Below are positions 25,975 through 33,861 of a DNA stretch of 64,000 nt, in pieces. The position numbers and the translations under genes are program-made. A model generated the notes under the pieces. That model did not search any database and was not told where the DNA came from. It saw only the letters and a list, made by a program, of their open reading frames with translations. Within the stretch, counting starts at the first letter, position 1, and each line of letters begins with the position of its first letter. Source of the DNA: Streptomyces maremycinicus (GTDB taxonomy: Bacteria > Actinomycetota > Actinomycetes > Streptomycetales > Streptomycetaceae); assembly GCF_001184025.1 (NCBI RefSeq), contig NZ_BBYG01000011.1, positions 83,574 through 147,573 of the forward strand. The letters are read 5' to 3'.

Positions 25975-26013
25975 CAGCGCTCTCCTCATCTTCTGCGTGG
26001 CGGGCGGGGCGGG

Positions 26014-26047
26014 GCGGGCCGGACGGGGAGAGCCCCGTCCGGCCCGC
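26014..26047 (-). terminator. 15-bp perfect hairpin between precursor and LanB genes
   Basis: Arms 26014-26028 and 26033-26047 pair perfectly over 15 GC-rich bases around a four-base loop. No U-tract follows. Position between precursor and modification genes suits an attenuator or mRNA stabiliser that makes more precursor than enzyme, a common RiPP arrangement. Confidence 0.8.
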
Positions 26048-26066
26048 GTTGCCGGGGTGTCCCGGC

Positions 26067-26255
26067 TTACGAGGTGGTGCAGGCGCTGGGGCAGGAGCTG
26101 CCGCAGGTGTCGCCCGTGCTGCACATCAGGACCGTCTCGGTCGCCGGCGTGCCCTCGATGAAGGTGATGTCGAGTCCGAACGGGTCGGTCTCGTCGGTGG
26201 TTGCCAGGTCCGACTGCACGGGGGCGGTCGGCCTCTCCGTCTGAACGGCGGTCAT
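26067..26255 (-). CDS. lanA: FxLD-family lanthipeptide precursor
   Basis: 62 residues; ATG preceded by a near-perfect AGGAGG. The leader contains the family motif FGLD at 26-29 (DPFGLDITFIEG). The core, from about residue 36, is rich in Thr, Ser and Cys: Cys45, 51, 55 and 59, with Ser/Thr at 36, 39, 41, 46, 47, 50, 53, 54, 57 and 60-62. Asp49 in the STGDTC segment is the only Asp of the core and the likely substrate of the PCMT-like methyltransferases. Up to four thioether rings are possible. All modification enzymes follow on the same strand. Identification is strong from the motif plus context; the cleavage site is not determined. Confidence 0.92.
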   Translation of the reverse strand: MTAVQTERPTAPVQSDLATTDETDPFGLDITFIEGTPATETVLMCSTGDTCGSSCPSACTTS

Positions 26256-26387
26256 GCTTGCCTCCTAGTGGCGATGGGTGGTGCGGGATCCCGGGACCCG
26301 GTCGGGGCCCGGAGCTTGGTGCCAGACGGTGGCGGGCGAAGGCGTCGCCTGGTCCAGGACGTCTGGGAGTCGATGGGCCCCGTGCCG

Positions 26388-26855
26388 TCAGGCTGCTACG
26401 GGCTGCGCTTCCTGGTGGGCCTTCGCGGCCTGGTTCAGGACCTTGGTGAAGTGCTCGGCGCGTTCGTCGCCCTCGGCCTCCTGGGCGCGGAGGTCTCCGA
26501 AACGGGCCCAGTAGCGCCGGCAGACGTCGCTGTTCATGAGCATCGAGGCGTAGAAGGGCAGTTGTCCGTCGCGGACGAAGCCCAGGCGGTCGCGCAGGCT
26601 CAGGGTGCAGATCTGCTGGTTGGCATGGAGCAGCTGCATGTACTCCTCGACGTCCACGTCCTCGGGCGCCCAGAGCTTGGCGAGGTCGGCGTTGGTGGAC
26701 ATCTGCGCCAGCCAGTCGAGCTGGTTGCGGGCGACGACCGCCTCGTTGCGCTCGGCCTGGTGCCGCGCGTCCTGCCTGAGCCGGGCGGCTCCGACCACCG
26801 CGGTGGTGACGGAGACGGCAGCACCGGCAGCGAGGACGGCGGTGGTGAGCTTCAT
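26388..26855 (-). CDS. DUF6082-like membrane-anchored protein
   Basis: 155 residues; AAAGGA upstream of the ATG. One hydrophobic segment at residues 4-24 anchors the protein. It is followed by a helical soluble domain with RNEAVVARNQLDWLAQ, EEYMQLLHANQQICTLSLRDRLGF and VCRRYWARFGDLRAQEA, the pattern of DUF6082 proteins common near Streptomyces RiPP clusters. It lies 132 bases upstream of the precursor. Immunity or a regulatory role has been guessed for such neighbours, but nothing here proves it. Confidence 0.65.
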   Translation of the reverse strand: MKLTTAVLAAGAAVSVTTAVVGAARLRQDARHQAERNEAVVARNQLDWLAQMSTNADLAKLWAPEDVDVEEYMQLLHANQQICTLSLRDRLGFVRDGQLPFYASMLMNSDVCRRYWARFGDLRAQEAEGDERAEHFTKVLNQAAKAHQEAQPVAA

Positions 26856-26929
26856 CTGTCAACGATCCTTTCGCAGAGCGGAGTTGCGGCCGGGAGGCCG
26901 ACTGGTGGAGAACCTGGGGTTCCGCTGCT

Positions 26930-27504
26930 TCACGCGGCCCCCGCGAGGACGACGGTCGGGCCTTCATCGGCAGAGTCATGCGCGGTGTACCGGCGGCGCA
27001 CCGCCTTCAGAGCGACAGCGATCGGCGGCAGACCCACGGTGGCCCTGCGTGCGTCGACTGACTCCGGCTCGCGCAGCGGGCACAGCTCGATGCCGTCGGC
27101 GCACAGCAGGAGCTGGGTGCCGTACTCCTGGTCGCGCCCGCTGGTGATGAGGGCGCGATCGTGCAGGTGCGCCCAGTGCTGGACCAGCGCGTCGCCGGCC
27201 TGGACCGCACGTCCCAGCAGGGTGGTGGCGGCACGCTGAAAGTCGGGTTCGTCGTCGCTGTGCAGGCGATGCTCCACGCGGCACGGGCCGCGTCGGGGCC
27301 GACGAGGCGGTGGCCGGGCCAGTCGTGGTCGGCCAGGATGCGGCGCAGCACCTTGGTGTTGACGTGGTCGGTGTGCCGGCCCTGTCCGAGTTGGACGGCG
27401 TCGAGCTGGTCGCGCACGCGCTTGGCCCGGTGCGTGGCCGATTCCGTGGCGCGGGCGATCAGCTCGCGGGCGAGGTCGGGCCGCTGCGGTTCGTCAGTTG
27501 TCAC
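26930..27504 (-). pseudogene. DUF6624-like gene split by a single-base frameshift
   Basis: The N-terminal part (GTG 27504, overlapping the upstream stop as GTGA) reads RPDLARELIARATE ... DHDWPGHRLVGPDAARAAW, matching DUF6624. The family continuation (SDDEPDFQRAATTLLGRAV ... DRALITSG, then EYGTQL) lies in the next frame, from about 27265 to the stop at 26930. Restoring one base in the short C-run near 27265, where GCCTGCACAGC becomes GCCCTGCACAGC, joins the halves into SIALHSDDEPDF, as the family requires. The result would be about 191 residues. Either the gene is recently inactivated or the base was lost in sequencing. DUF6624 function is unknown. Confidence 0.8.
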
Positions 27505-28151
27505 GCGTTGCTCCGATCATCCGGAGCCGGCTGAGGCGCGTGGACCTGGCAGCTGATCAGCGCGCGGAGCCCGGCGCGGTGCTCGGCGGGGAGTTCGAGG
27601 CGGGCGACTCGATCGCCGTCGCGTCCGGGGCCGGATCCGCACACGTCCCAGCCGTTGTCGGTGAGCCGACGCAGGAGGGCAGCGAGGGGTTCGGCTTCGA
27701 GAGTGTGGCGGGCCAGCGTCTCGGCCCGTACGACGTGGAGGTCGAGTCGGGCGGCGAAGTCGGACGCCCACAGGGTGATCAGGCGGGTGATGTCGTCGGA
27801 CTGGCCAGGCAGGGTGTGGACGCTGTGGAGGAAGAGGCAGGGCCTCTGGCCCCATCCGAGGTCAGGGTCGCGCTCAGGGATCGCGCAGGCCAGCAGCCTC
27901 CCGTCCTCGAACATCCCGGCGGACGCGGTCTGCGCCTCGCGGAACTGCGCGGGAACGTCGCCGCGGGCGGGTACGGGCAGGCCGTGCATTGTGAGCCAGC
28001 GCTGGCGGTCCTGGACGAGGGCGGCGGCTTCGTCGCGCTCGGCCGCGGTGCGCAGCATGCGCATCTCGTAGATGGCGGCCGACTGCATGTGCGGGAACGG
28101 CACCGGGGCGGAGCGGTCCTCGCTGGCCGTGGGGGCCGTGGGGCGGGTCAC
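27501..28151 (-). CDS. GNAT-like acetyltransferase (tentative)
   Basis: 216 residues from GTG 28151, which overlaps the LuxR stop (GTGA); the longer frame to 29006 is antisense noise. The region from EMRMLRTAAERDEAAALVQDRQRW, through FREAQTASAGMFEDGRLLACAI and FLHSVHTLPGQSDDITRLITLWASDFAARL, follows the strand and helix order of GNAT folds. The acetyl-CoA loop is not a clear Q/RxxGxG/A. It is sandwiched in a tightly overlapping operon between the LuxR-type gene and the DUF6624-like gene. Substrate unknown; it could modify the lanthipeptide or be unrelated. Confidence 0.55.
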   Translation of the reverse strand: MTRPTAPTASEDRSAPVPFPHMQSAAIYEMRMLRTAAERDEAAALVQDRQRWLTMHGLPVPARGDVPAQFREAQTASAGMFEDGRLLACAIPERDPDLGWGQRPCLFLHSVHTLPGQSDDITRLITLWASDFAARLDLHVVRAETLARHTLEAEPLAALLRRLTDNGWDVCGSGPGRDGDRVARLELPAEHRAGLRALISCQVHAPQPAPDDRSNA

Positions 28152-28630
28152 CGGGTTGCCCCGCTTCGCTTTCCCTGGGCGGCTTGGTTGGCCGGCAGCA
28201 GCTGCCAGCTGTGCGCCAGCACCACCAGTTCGGTGGTGTCCTTTGCGCCCGTGTCGGCGAGGAGTTGGTCGAGCGCGGCGCGTAGGTCGGCCGGGGCGAG
28301 GCCGGCGGCGAGGGCGATGTCGAGGGGCACAGTGTGTTCGGTGGCGGCCTTGAGCAGGCTGATCTGCTCGGGGCTGAGATCCGGAGCGGACCGCTGCGGT
28401 GTCGGGGCGGTGATCTGGCCGAAGTCGAGGAGTCGGTGGGCAACGACGGCGAGGGAGCAGCGTTCGGGACAGGCCAGCTTCCAGCGCACGGTGCGCAGCG
28501 TGGAGTAAACGGTGTTCGGCTTGAGCTGGGTGGCGGCTGCGATCTCGCGGGCGTCCAGGCCCTTGATCACGTGCTGGGCGATGCGCCGTTCGGACGGGGT
28601 GAGGGGCTGTGTTGGGGCGAGGGTGGTCAT
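28148..28630 (-). CDS. LuxR-type HTH regulator
   Basis: 160 residues. The N-terminal segment 10-52 is a GerE/LuxR helix-turn-helix: LTPSERRIAQHVIKGLDAREIA, then LKPNTVYSTLRTVRWKL. The remaining 100 residues are helical, without a receiver domain, so it is not a classical response regulator. An N-terminal rather than C-terminal HTH is atypical. It sits between the conservon P450s and the lanthipeptide genes, 26 bases after the P450 stop, and overlaps the GNAT-like gene. It is a plausible cluster regulator for the FxLD module. Confidence 0.75.
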   Translation of the reverse strand: MTTLAPTQPLTPSERRIAQHVIKGLDAREIAAATQLKPNTVYSTLRTVRWKLACPERCSLAVVAHRLLDFGQITAPTPQRSAPDLSPEQISLLKAATEHTVPLDIALAAGLAPADLRAALDQLLADTGAKDTTELVVLAHSWQLLPANQAAQGKRSGATR

Positions 28631-28656
28631 GGCAAGGGTTCCTCGTTGAGGGCCGG

Positions 28657-29889
28657 TCAGTCGGTCGTCGTGGGGCGCAGCAGGACGGGGACGCTGGCGT
28701 GTCCGTTGCTGATGAGGCTCGGTAGGCGCTGCAGCTCCTCACGCTTGGTGGCGAGCTGGGCGTGGGGGAAGCGCTCGAAGAACAGGCGCAGAGCCGTGGC
28801 GACTTCGAGGCGGGCCAACGGGGCGCCGAGGCAGAAGTGGACGCCGTGCCCGAAAGCGAGGTGCTCCTTGCTGATCCGGGTGGCGTCGAACTGGTCGGCG
28901 TCCTGGTGCAGCCTGGGGTGCCGGTTGGCGGCGGCGTAGGAGGCGAGGACGGCGTCGCCGGACCGGATGGTCCGCCCGTCGGGGAGCGGGATGTCGGTGA
29001 GGGCATAGCGCAGGGGCAGGTGCTTGACCGCGGGCTCGTGCCGCAGGGTCTCCTCGACGATGTCCTGCCAGGTGCACCGTCCGTCCCGGACGTGGGCGAG
29101 CTGCTGCGGGTCGGACAGCAGGCTGGTGAGAGCCTGGTCGATGACGTTGACTGTGGTCTCGTACCCGGCGCTGATCATTAGCAGGAGCGTGTCGCGCAGT
29201 TCGGCGTCGCTGAGGGCGGAGCCGTCGCCTTCCTCATCACGGGTGGCGATCAGCAGCGAGGTCATGTCCTCGCCGGGCGTGGTCCGCTTGGTAGCGATGA
29301 GGGCGTCCAGCAGGCCGTAGAGGGCGGCGGTGTTGGCCGCCTGTTCCTCGGCGGTGAGGTGGGTGGCGAACACGTTGTCGACCACAGTGCGGAACTCGGC
29401 GCGCTGGTCGCCGGGGACGCCCATGAGCTGTCCGATGACGGCGATCGGCAGCGGGTAGGCGAGGTGCTCGCGGAGGTCGGCACTTTCTCCGGCCGGGCGG
29501 TCGTCGAGGTCGTCGAGCAGCCCGGTGACCAGAGTCTCGATGTCGGCCTGGAGGGCGGCGGTGCGGCGGGCGGAGAGGGCGGGGGCGACCATGCGGCGCA
29601 GGCGGCTGTGGTCCGCGCCGTAGGCGGTGAACATGTTCTCCACCGCAATCCACAGGGCCAGCGGCCAGGTGGGGACGGTCTCGGCGAAGGCCGGCCAATG
29701 GGCGCGGCCGTCCTTGGAGACGTCCTTGCAGGTGAGCAGCTGCTTGAGGAAGACCGGGTCGGAGACGGACCAGGCGCGCACGCCGAGGATATCCACCAGC
29801 GTGGCGGGGCCGCGCTCGCGCAGGGCCTGGTGTTCGGCGTCCGGGTCGCTGCCGGTGGGGTCGAGGACCAGTATCTGTTGCTCGGGCAC
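28657..29889 (-). CDS. Cytochrome P450 (conservon CvnF position)
   Basis: 410 residues from GTG 29889. All P450 landmarks are present: I-helix AGYETT at 241-246, K-helix ExxR (Glu280-Arg283) and the heme loop FGHGVHFCLG with Cys353 as thiolate ligand. The usual I-helix acid-Thr pair AG-D/E-T-T is read as AGYETT. It follows the atypical P450 gene by 14 bases. The order matches Streptomyces conservons with two P450 genes (cvn10 has CYP157 then CYP154). It could oxidise a small molecule made or sensed by this locus. Confidence 0.92.
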   Translation of the reverse strand: MPEQQILVLDPTGSDPDAEHQALRERGPATLVDILGVRAWSVSDPVFLKQLLTCKDVSKDGRAHWPAFAETVPTWPLALWIAVENMFTAYGADHSRLRRMVAPALSARRTAALQADIETLVTGLLDDLDDRPAGESADLREHLAYPLPIAVIGQLMGVPGDQRAEFRTVVDNVFATHLTAEEQAANTAALYGLLDALIATKRTTPGEDMTSLLIATRDEEGDGSALSDAELRDTLLLMISAGYETTVNVIDQALTSLLSDPQQLAHVRDGRCTWQDIVEETLRHEPAVKHLPLRYALTDIPLPDGRTIRSGDAVLASYAAANRHPRLHQDADQFDATRISKEHLAFGHGVHFCLGAPLARLEVATALRLFFERFPHAQLATKREELQRLPSLISNGHASVPVLLRPTTTD

Positions 29890-29903
29890 GTCAGGGGTCT
29901 CTT

Positions 29904-31082
29904 TCAGCTGGTGGGGAAGGTGACCGGCAGGGTCACCAGGGAGCGGTGGAAGGGGCCGGGGCGCCAGGTGAGGTCCTCGCGGTGGGTGGCGAGGTCCATC
30001 TCGGGCAGGGCGTCGAGGATGTGGAGGATGGCGGTCTCGGCGATGAGATAGGCGTGTGAGCTGGCCGGGCAGCTGTGCGGTCCGGCGCCCCAGGCGAGGT
30101 GAGCGCGATTGCCCAGCGGCGCGCGCCCGCCGAGGTCGGGGTCGTTGTTGCAGGCGGCGTAGCTGATGACCACCGGCTCGTCGGCAGGGAGCAGGTAGCC
30201 GCCGACGTCAGCGGGCCGGGGCGGGTAACTCATGGAGAAGTTCGCGAGCGGCGGGTCGCGGTACAGGACCGTGTCCAGGGCTTCGCGGACGGAGGCGTCG
30301 CCTGCATGCAGGTCCCCGGAGAAATCCGGGTTGCTGAGCATCTCCAGGAGCGTGTTGGTGATCAGGTTGGTCAGCGGTTCGATGCCCGCGCCGTAGAGGG
30401 TGATGAGCTGCTGGCCCATCTCGATGTCGTTCAGCCGCGCGACGTGGACGAGGAGCCTGCTAGTCACGTCGTCGCCGGGCTGCGCGCGGCGCAGGCCGAC
30501 GAGGTCGGTGACGGCCTGGGCGAGGATCTGGTTGCCGATGGAGGCGTTGACCCCGTCGAAGATCTTGGACATGCCGTCCGCGATCCGCCGCCCGATCTCG
30601 TCGGGGCAGCCGAGCAGGTGGCTGAGCGTTTTGAAGGCGAGCGGCCAGGCGTACTGGGCCAGCAGGTCGGCTTTCCCCTCGGCAGCGAATGCGCTGATGG
30701 TCTGGGTGGCTACCTGCTCGACGTGATCGCGCAGCGCGTGCTGGTCGACAGCCTGGAGCGCGGCGGTGTTGGCGGCGCGGTAGCGGGCGTGCTCGGCGCC
30801 GGCGGAGCGCAGGGCGTTGGGCCGGTACTCCATCATCGGCCGGATGGGGCAGGTGTCCGGGACGGTGGTCTGCCACCGGCGCGGGTCGGCGGGGAAGCGC
30901 TGCGGGTCACCGAGGATACGGCGGGCCGCCTCGTAGCCGACGACCAGCGTGGCGGGCACGCCGGGCGCCAGGTCCACCGGCACCAGGGGCCCGAACTGCT
31001 CGCGCATACGCCGGTAGAAGGCGTGCGGGTCTTGGGCGAAGTCCGGCTCGTACAGAGAGATGCGAGGAGGCGCGGTGCTCAC
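29904..31082 (-). CDS. cvnE: Cytochrome P450, CYP157-like (CvnE)
   Basis: 392 residues from GTG 31082, overlapping the GTPase stop (GTGA). The heme loop WGAGPHSCPA carries Cys338. The I-helix reads AGIEP (232-236) instead of AGxxT, and the K-helix has DTVLY (270-274) where ExxR should stand. Loss of ExxR is the hallmark of conservon CYP157 enzymes (EQSLW in CYP157C1), so this is a natural variant and not damage. It may be an unusual monooxygenase or a ligand-binding partner of the conservon signalling complex. Confidence 0.9.
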   Translation of the reverse strand: MSTAPPRISLYEPDFAQDPHAFYRRMREQFGPLVPVDLAPGVPATLVVGYEAARRILGDPQRFPADPRRWQTTVPDTCPIRPMMEYRPNALRSAGAEHARYRAANTAALQAVDQHALRDHVEQVATQTISAFAAEGKADLLAQYAWPLAFKTLSHLLGCPDEIGRRIADGMSKIFDGVNASIGNQILAQAVTDLVGLRRAQPGDDVTSRLLVHVARLNDIEMGQQLITLYGAGIEPLTNLITNTLLEMLSNPDFSGDLHAGDASVREALDTVLYRDPPLANFSMSYPPRPADVGGYLLPADEPVVISYAACNNDPDLGGRAPLGNRAHLAWGAGPHSCPASSHAYLIAETAILHILDALPEMDLATHREDLTWRPGPFHRSLVTLPVTFPTS

Positions 31083-31669
31083 GGTCGGGGCTCCAGACGT
31101 GCGAGGTATTCGGTGAGCTGGATCAGGGCCTGCATGCACGACGCCCGCTCGCGGGCGTCGCACACGGTCAGCGGGGTGTGTCCCTCCAAGGCGAGCGCCT
31201 CGTGGATCTCGGCGAGTGGGTAGCGGGGTGCGCCGTCGAACTGGTTGACCGCGACCGCGTACGGCACTTCGGCCTCTTCGAGGAGGGTGAGGATCTCGTG
31301 GGAAGAGTCCAGGCCGCGGGGGTCGACCAGGACCAGGGCGCCGAGGGCGCCGACGATCAGCTCCTCCCACAGGAACCGGAACCGAGCCTGGCCCGGGGTG
31401 CCGAACAGGTACAGCACCAGGTCGTCGCCGAGGTGCTTGCGTCCGAAGTCGACACCGACGGTGGTGGTGGACTTCTCCGGCGTGCGGGCCAGGTCGTCGA
31501 CCAGAGCGCTAGCCCGGGTGATGGTCTCTTCCATGTGTACGGGCGGCACTTCGGAGACGCTGCCGACGAAGGTGGTCTTGCCCACGCCGAAGGCTCCGGC
31601 GACCACGATCTTCGCGGTCGCCGTCACTGTCGGCGCGACGAACCGGTCAGGCGTGAGCGCGGAGGCCAT
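31079..31669 (-). CDS. cvnD: Conservon GTPase (CvnD)
   Basis: 196 residues. The P-loop GAFGVGKT lies at 25-32, TTVGVDFG and LFGTPGQ correspond to switch I and switch II (G2/G3), and NQFD replaces the usual NKxD specificity motif. This is the MglA-like, Ras-like small GTPase of actinomycete conservons, proposed to cycle at the membrane with CvnA, B and C. Its start overlaps the end of the DUF742 gene by 23 bases, and its stop overlaps the P450 start. Downstream targets are unknown for most conservons. Confidence 0.92.
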   Translation of the reverse strand: MASALTPDRFVAPTVTATAKIVVAGAFGVGKTTFVGSVSEVPPVHMEETITRASALVDDLARTPEKSTTTVGVDFGRKHLGDDLVLYLFGTPGQARFRFLWEELIVGALGALVLVDPRGLDSSHEILTLLEEAEVPYAVAVNQFDGAPRYPLAEIHEALALEGHTPLTVCDARERASCMQALIQLTEYLARLEPRP

Positions 31670-32003
31670 GAAGGACCCTTTCGATCAGTGAGGCGGGCGG
31701 GCGTTCGTCTCCGTGGCCTTGGGCGAGGGTCATCAGTCCGAGTCCGATGAGGTCGGCGACGAGGATGCGGGTGGTCGAGGGCGGCAGGGCGAGTTCGGAG
31801 GCGATCTCGGCGACGGCCAGACCGCCGCCGTGGGAACTGGCGAACAGAGCCAGCAAGCGGCGTCCGTCGGCATGGAGTCCGGGGTGGGTGCCGGTCGCGG
31901 CGAAGACCACGCTCTCCAGGCGCACGTCCGTGTTGGGGCGGGTACGTCCGCCCGTGCGGACGTAGGGCCTGACCAGGTCGGGATCCTGCCGCGGCCTGCT
32001 CAT
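31647..32003 (-). CDS. cvnC: DUF742 protein (CvnC)
   Basis: 118 residues; the ATG at 32003 overlaps the CvnB stop (ATGA). It begins with the family signature RPYVRTGGRT followed by the LESVV segment. It then has a winged-helix-like region, AVAEIASELALPPSTTRILVADLIGLGLM. DUF742 proteins are the third conservon component and may act with the roadblock protein as regulators of the GTPase. Length and motif are standard. It reads into the CvnD start, suggesting strict stoichiometry. Confidence 0.9.
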   Translation of the reverse strand: MSRPRQDPDLVRPYVRTGGRTRPNTDVRLESVVFAATGTHPGLHADGRRLLALFASSHGGGLAVAEIASELALPPSTTRILVADLIGLGLMTLAQGHGDERPPASLIERVLHGLRAHA

Positions 32004-32410
32004 GCCGGCGGTGCTTCCACGCCGGTGGTCACCCGGGTCTTGACGCCCAACTGTTCGCCGACGCTTCCCGCCAGCCGCAGGGCGGCCTCGCTGATCACGC
32101 CGATGTCGACGTTGGGGCTGCTGGTGCGAACGGCGAGCATCGTGTTCTCCCCGGCCGGGATGAGCAGGGAGATGTGGTCGACCGACTCCATGACGAACTG
32201 GCGCACGCCCCCGCCGCTGGTCTCGTGGTCGTAGGCCCGCGACGCTGCCCACAGCGTCGAGGTGATGGCGGCGATCTTCTCCGCCTGCTCCTGCGGGAGA
32301 CGGGGCGTGTAGTCCGGGCTCATGCCGTCGGCCGCGACGAGCACGGCGTACTCCACTCCGTCGGTCTCCTCCAGGCGCTCCAAGAGCCAACCGATGTTCT
32401 TCTCGCTCAT
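32000..32410 (-). CDS. cvnB: Roadblock/LC7 protein (CvnB)
   Basis: 136 residues; overlaps CvnA by ATGA. It has the roadblock/LC7 pattern: N-terminal LGWLLERL-like helix with GVEYAVLVAADGM, then EKIAAITSTLWAASRAYDHETSGGGVRQFVME and a strand with ISLLIPAGENTMLAV. These small proteins act as GTPase-activating or scaffold partners of MglA-like GTPases; in conservons CvnB pairs with CvnD. Normal size and complete. Confidence 0.93.
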   Translation of the reverse strand: MSEKNIGWLLERLEETDGVEYAVLVAADGMSPDYTPRLPQEQAEKIAAITSTLWAASRAYDHETSGGGVRQFVMESVDHISLLIPAGENTMLAVRTSSPNVDIGVISEAALRLAGSVGEQLGVKTRVTTGVEAPPA

Positions 32411-33861
32411 GCCTCGTGTCCTTGCTCGTCAGGGGTCGGGGAGGGGACGGCGTCGAATTCGGCGCGTGCCGCTTGGGTGCCGCGGGCCCAGGAGGCGATC
32501 ACGCTTGCGCGTCCCGGCTCCGCGTTGACCGGGCGGCGGGCGGGAGCAGGTGCCGGCGTGCCGCGCCGGTTGCGCCGTGTCAACCCGCTGGCTGTCGTCC
32601 CGGCAGCGGCCGACGCATCGAGGCGCTCCTCTGCCGGCGGGTGTGCCGGCACGGCGACGGGCCGCGGTCTTCGCGCGGGCGGGGCCAGTGCCAGGCGGCT
32701 CTCCGGTACGGGGGCGAGCGCGCCCTGCGGGATGCTGTGCACCGCGGGTGCGGACGCGGCCTCGGCCACGGTAGTGAGGAGGTCCTCGGGCAGGGTGAGG
32801 AGCGCGCGGGTGCCCAGCAGCGCGTTCGGGGCCTGGACGTCGACCCGGAAGCCGTAGGCGCGAGCGAGAGCGGCGGCGACCCGGAAACCGGTCTTGGGCT
32901 GGGCGCCGAGCCGTGTGATGTCATCGGTGCGCTGGCCGGTGAGGACGTCCCGTGCCTCGTCGAGCTGCTCCGGCGTCATCTGCAGGCCGCTGTCGTCCAC
33001 GATGACGGTGACCCCGTGGTGGCCCTGCTCGAAGGAGACGTGGACGCGGGACTGCGGCGGGGAGAACCGCAGCGCGTTGTCCAGTAAGAGGGCGAGGGTG
33101 TGCACCACGGGCCCAACGACACGGGTCTTCACCGCGAGGGACAGCTCCTGCGGTGCCACGCGCTGGTAGTCCTCGACGTAGCCCATCGCAGCCCGCACCA
33201 CATCGGTCAGGGTCGTGGTGGTCCAGTGCCGGGTCAGCTTGCCGCCGGCCAGCACGGTCCAGCCCTGCGCGACCAGCAGCGTCTGCTGGACGGTGCGGTC
33301 GATCCCGGTCAGCGTCTCGAAGGCGGCGTCGTCCTGGTGCGCCCGGACCCCCTCGCTGACCCTGCGGCTGGTCCGGGCGGCCATTCCCACCAGCGCCGAA
33401 GACACGCTGCGCACCGCGGCCTGGGTTGACCGCACGGCGTTCGCCTGCACGCGTGCGATCTCCAGTTGCGCGTCGGTGTGCGCACGGCGCAGCTCCTCCG
33501 CCCCGCGCGTCTTGACCTGTTCGATCTCCTGGTGCGCGGCGTACTGGATGTCACGGACGATGGCCTGGGCGAGGCCGGCGGTGGCCTTGACCGCGAGCTC
33601 CAGCCGCTCGCCGACGGCGGTGCCGGCCAGCTCCGGCACCAGAACAGGCGGAGCGGCCCGGCCGCCGACCTTGTGGATCTGCGGCAGCACCTCGTGGACC
33701 AGCCGGTCCAGAGCCTGCTCGGTGGCCTGCTGCTCGCGGGCCAGGAGAAGTGCCTGCTGTCGTGCCGCGAGCCAGCGGCGACGGGTGACCCAGACCGCGG
33801 CCACGGCGACGACGGCCCCGATGGCGAACAGGACGAGCGCGGTGATGGCGAGTGTGTTCAT
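32407..33861 (-). CDS. cvnA: Conservon sensor histidine-kinase-like protein (CvnA)
   Basis: 484 residues. One transmembrane helix (residues 5-25) is followed by a coiled-coil region with a basic repeat, then a HATPase-type ATP-binding domain: N-box LLLDNALRFSPP near residue 265 and G-box-like DDSGLQM. The C-terminal 100 residues are a low-complexity Pro/Arg/Ala tail. No extracellular sensor domain of size is present, unlike many CvnA proteins. The ATG shares TGATG with the stop of the upstream GH15 gene, so its translation is probably coupled to that enzyme. Confidence 0.9.
   Translation of the reverse strand: MNTLAITALVLFAIGAVVAVAAVWVTRRRWLAARQQALLLAREQQATEQALDRLVHEVLPQIHKVGGRAAPPVLVPELAGTAVGERLELAVKATAGLAQAIVRDIQYAAHQEIEQVKTRGAEELRRAHTDAQLEIARVQANAVRSTQAAVRSVSSALVGMAARTSRRVSEGVRAHQDDAAFETLTGIDRTVQQTLLVAQGWTVLAGGKLTRHWTTTTLTDVVRAAMGYVEDYQRVAPQELSLAVKTRVVGPVVHTLALLLDNALRFSPPQSRVHVSFEQGHHGVTVIVDDSGLQMTPEQLDEARDVLTGQRTDDITRLGAQPKTGFRVAAALARAYGFRVDVQAPNALLGTRALLTLPEDLLTTVAEAASAPAVHSIPQGALAPVPESRLALAPPARRPRPVAVPAHPPAEERLDASAAAGTTASGLTRRNRRGTPAPAPARRPVNAEPGRASVIASWARGTQAARAEFDAVPSPTPDEQGHEA

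Noticed and set aside
23935..26979. 1014-codon frame suggesting a full-length LanB
   Set aside because: The first 335 codons overlap the precursor and DUF6082-like genes out of frame. A strong ribosome site marks the true start at 25974.
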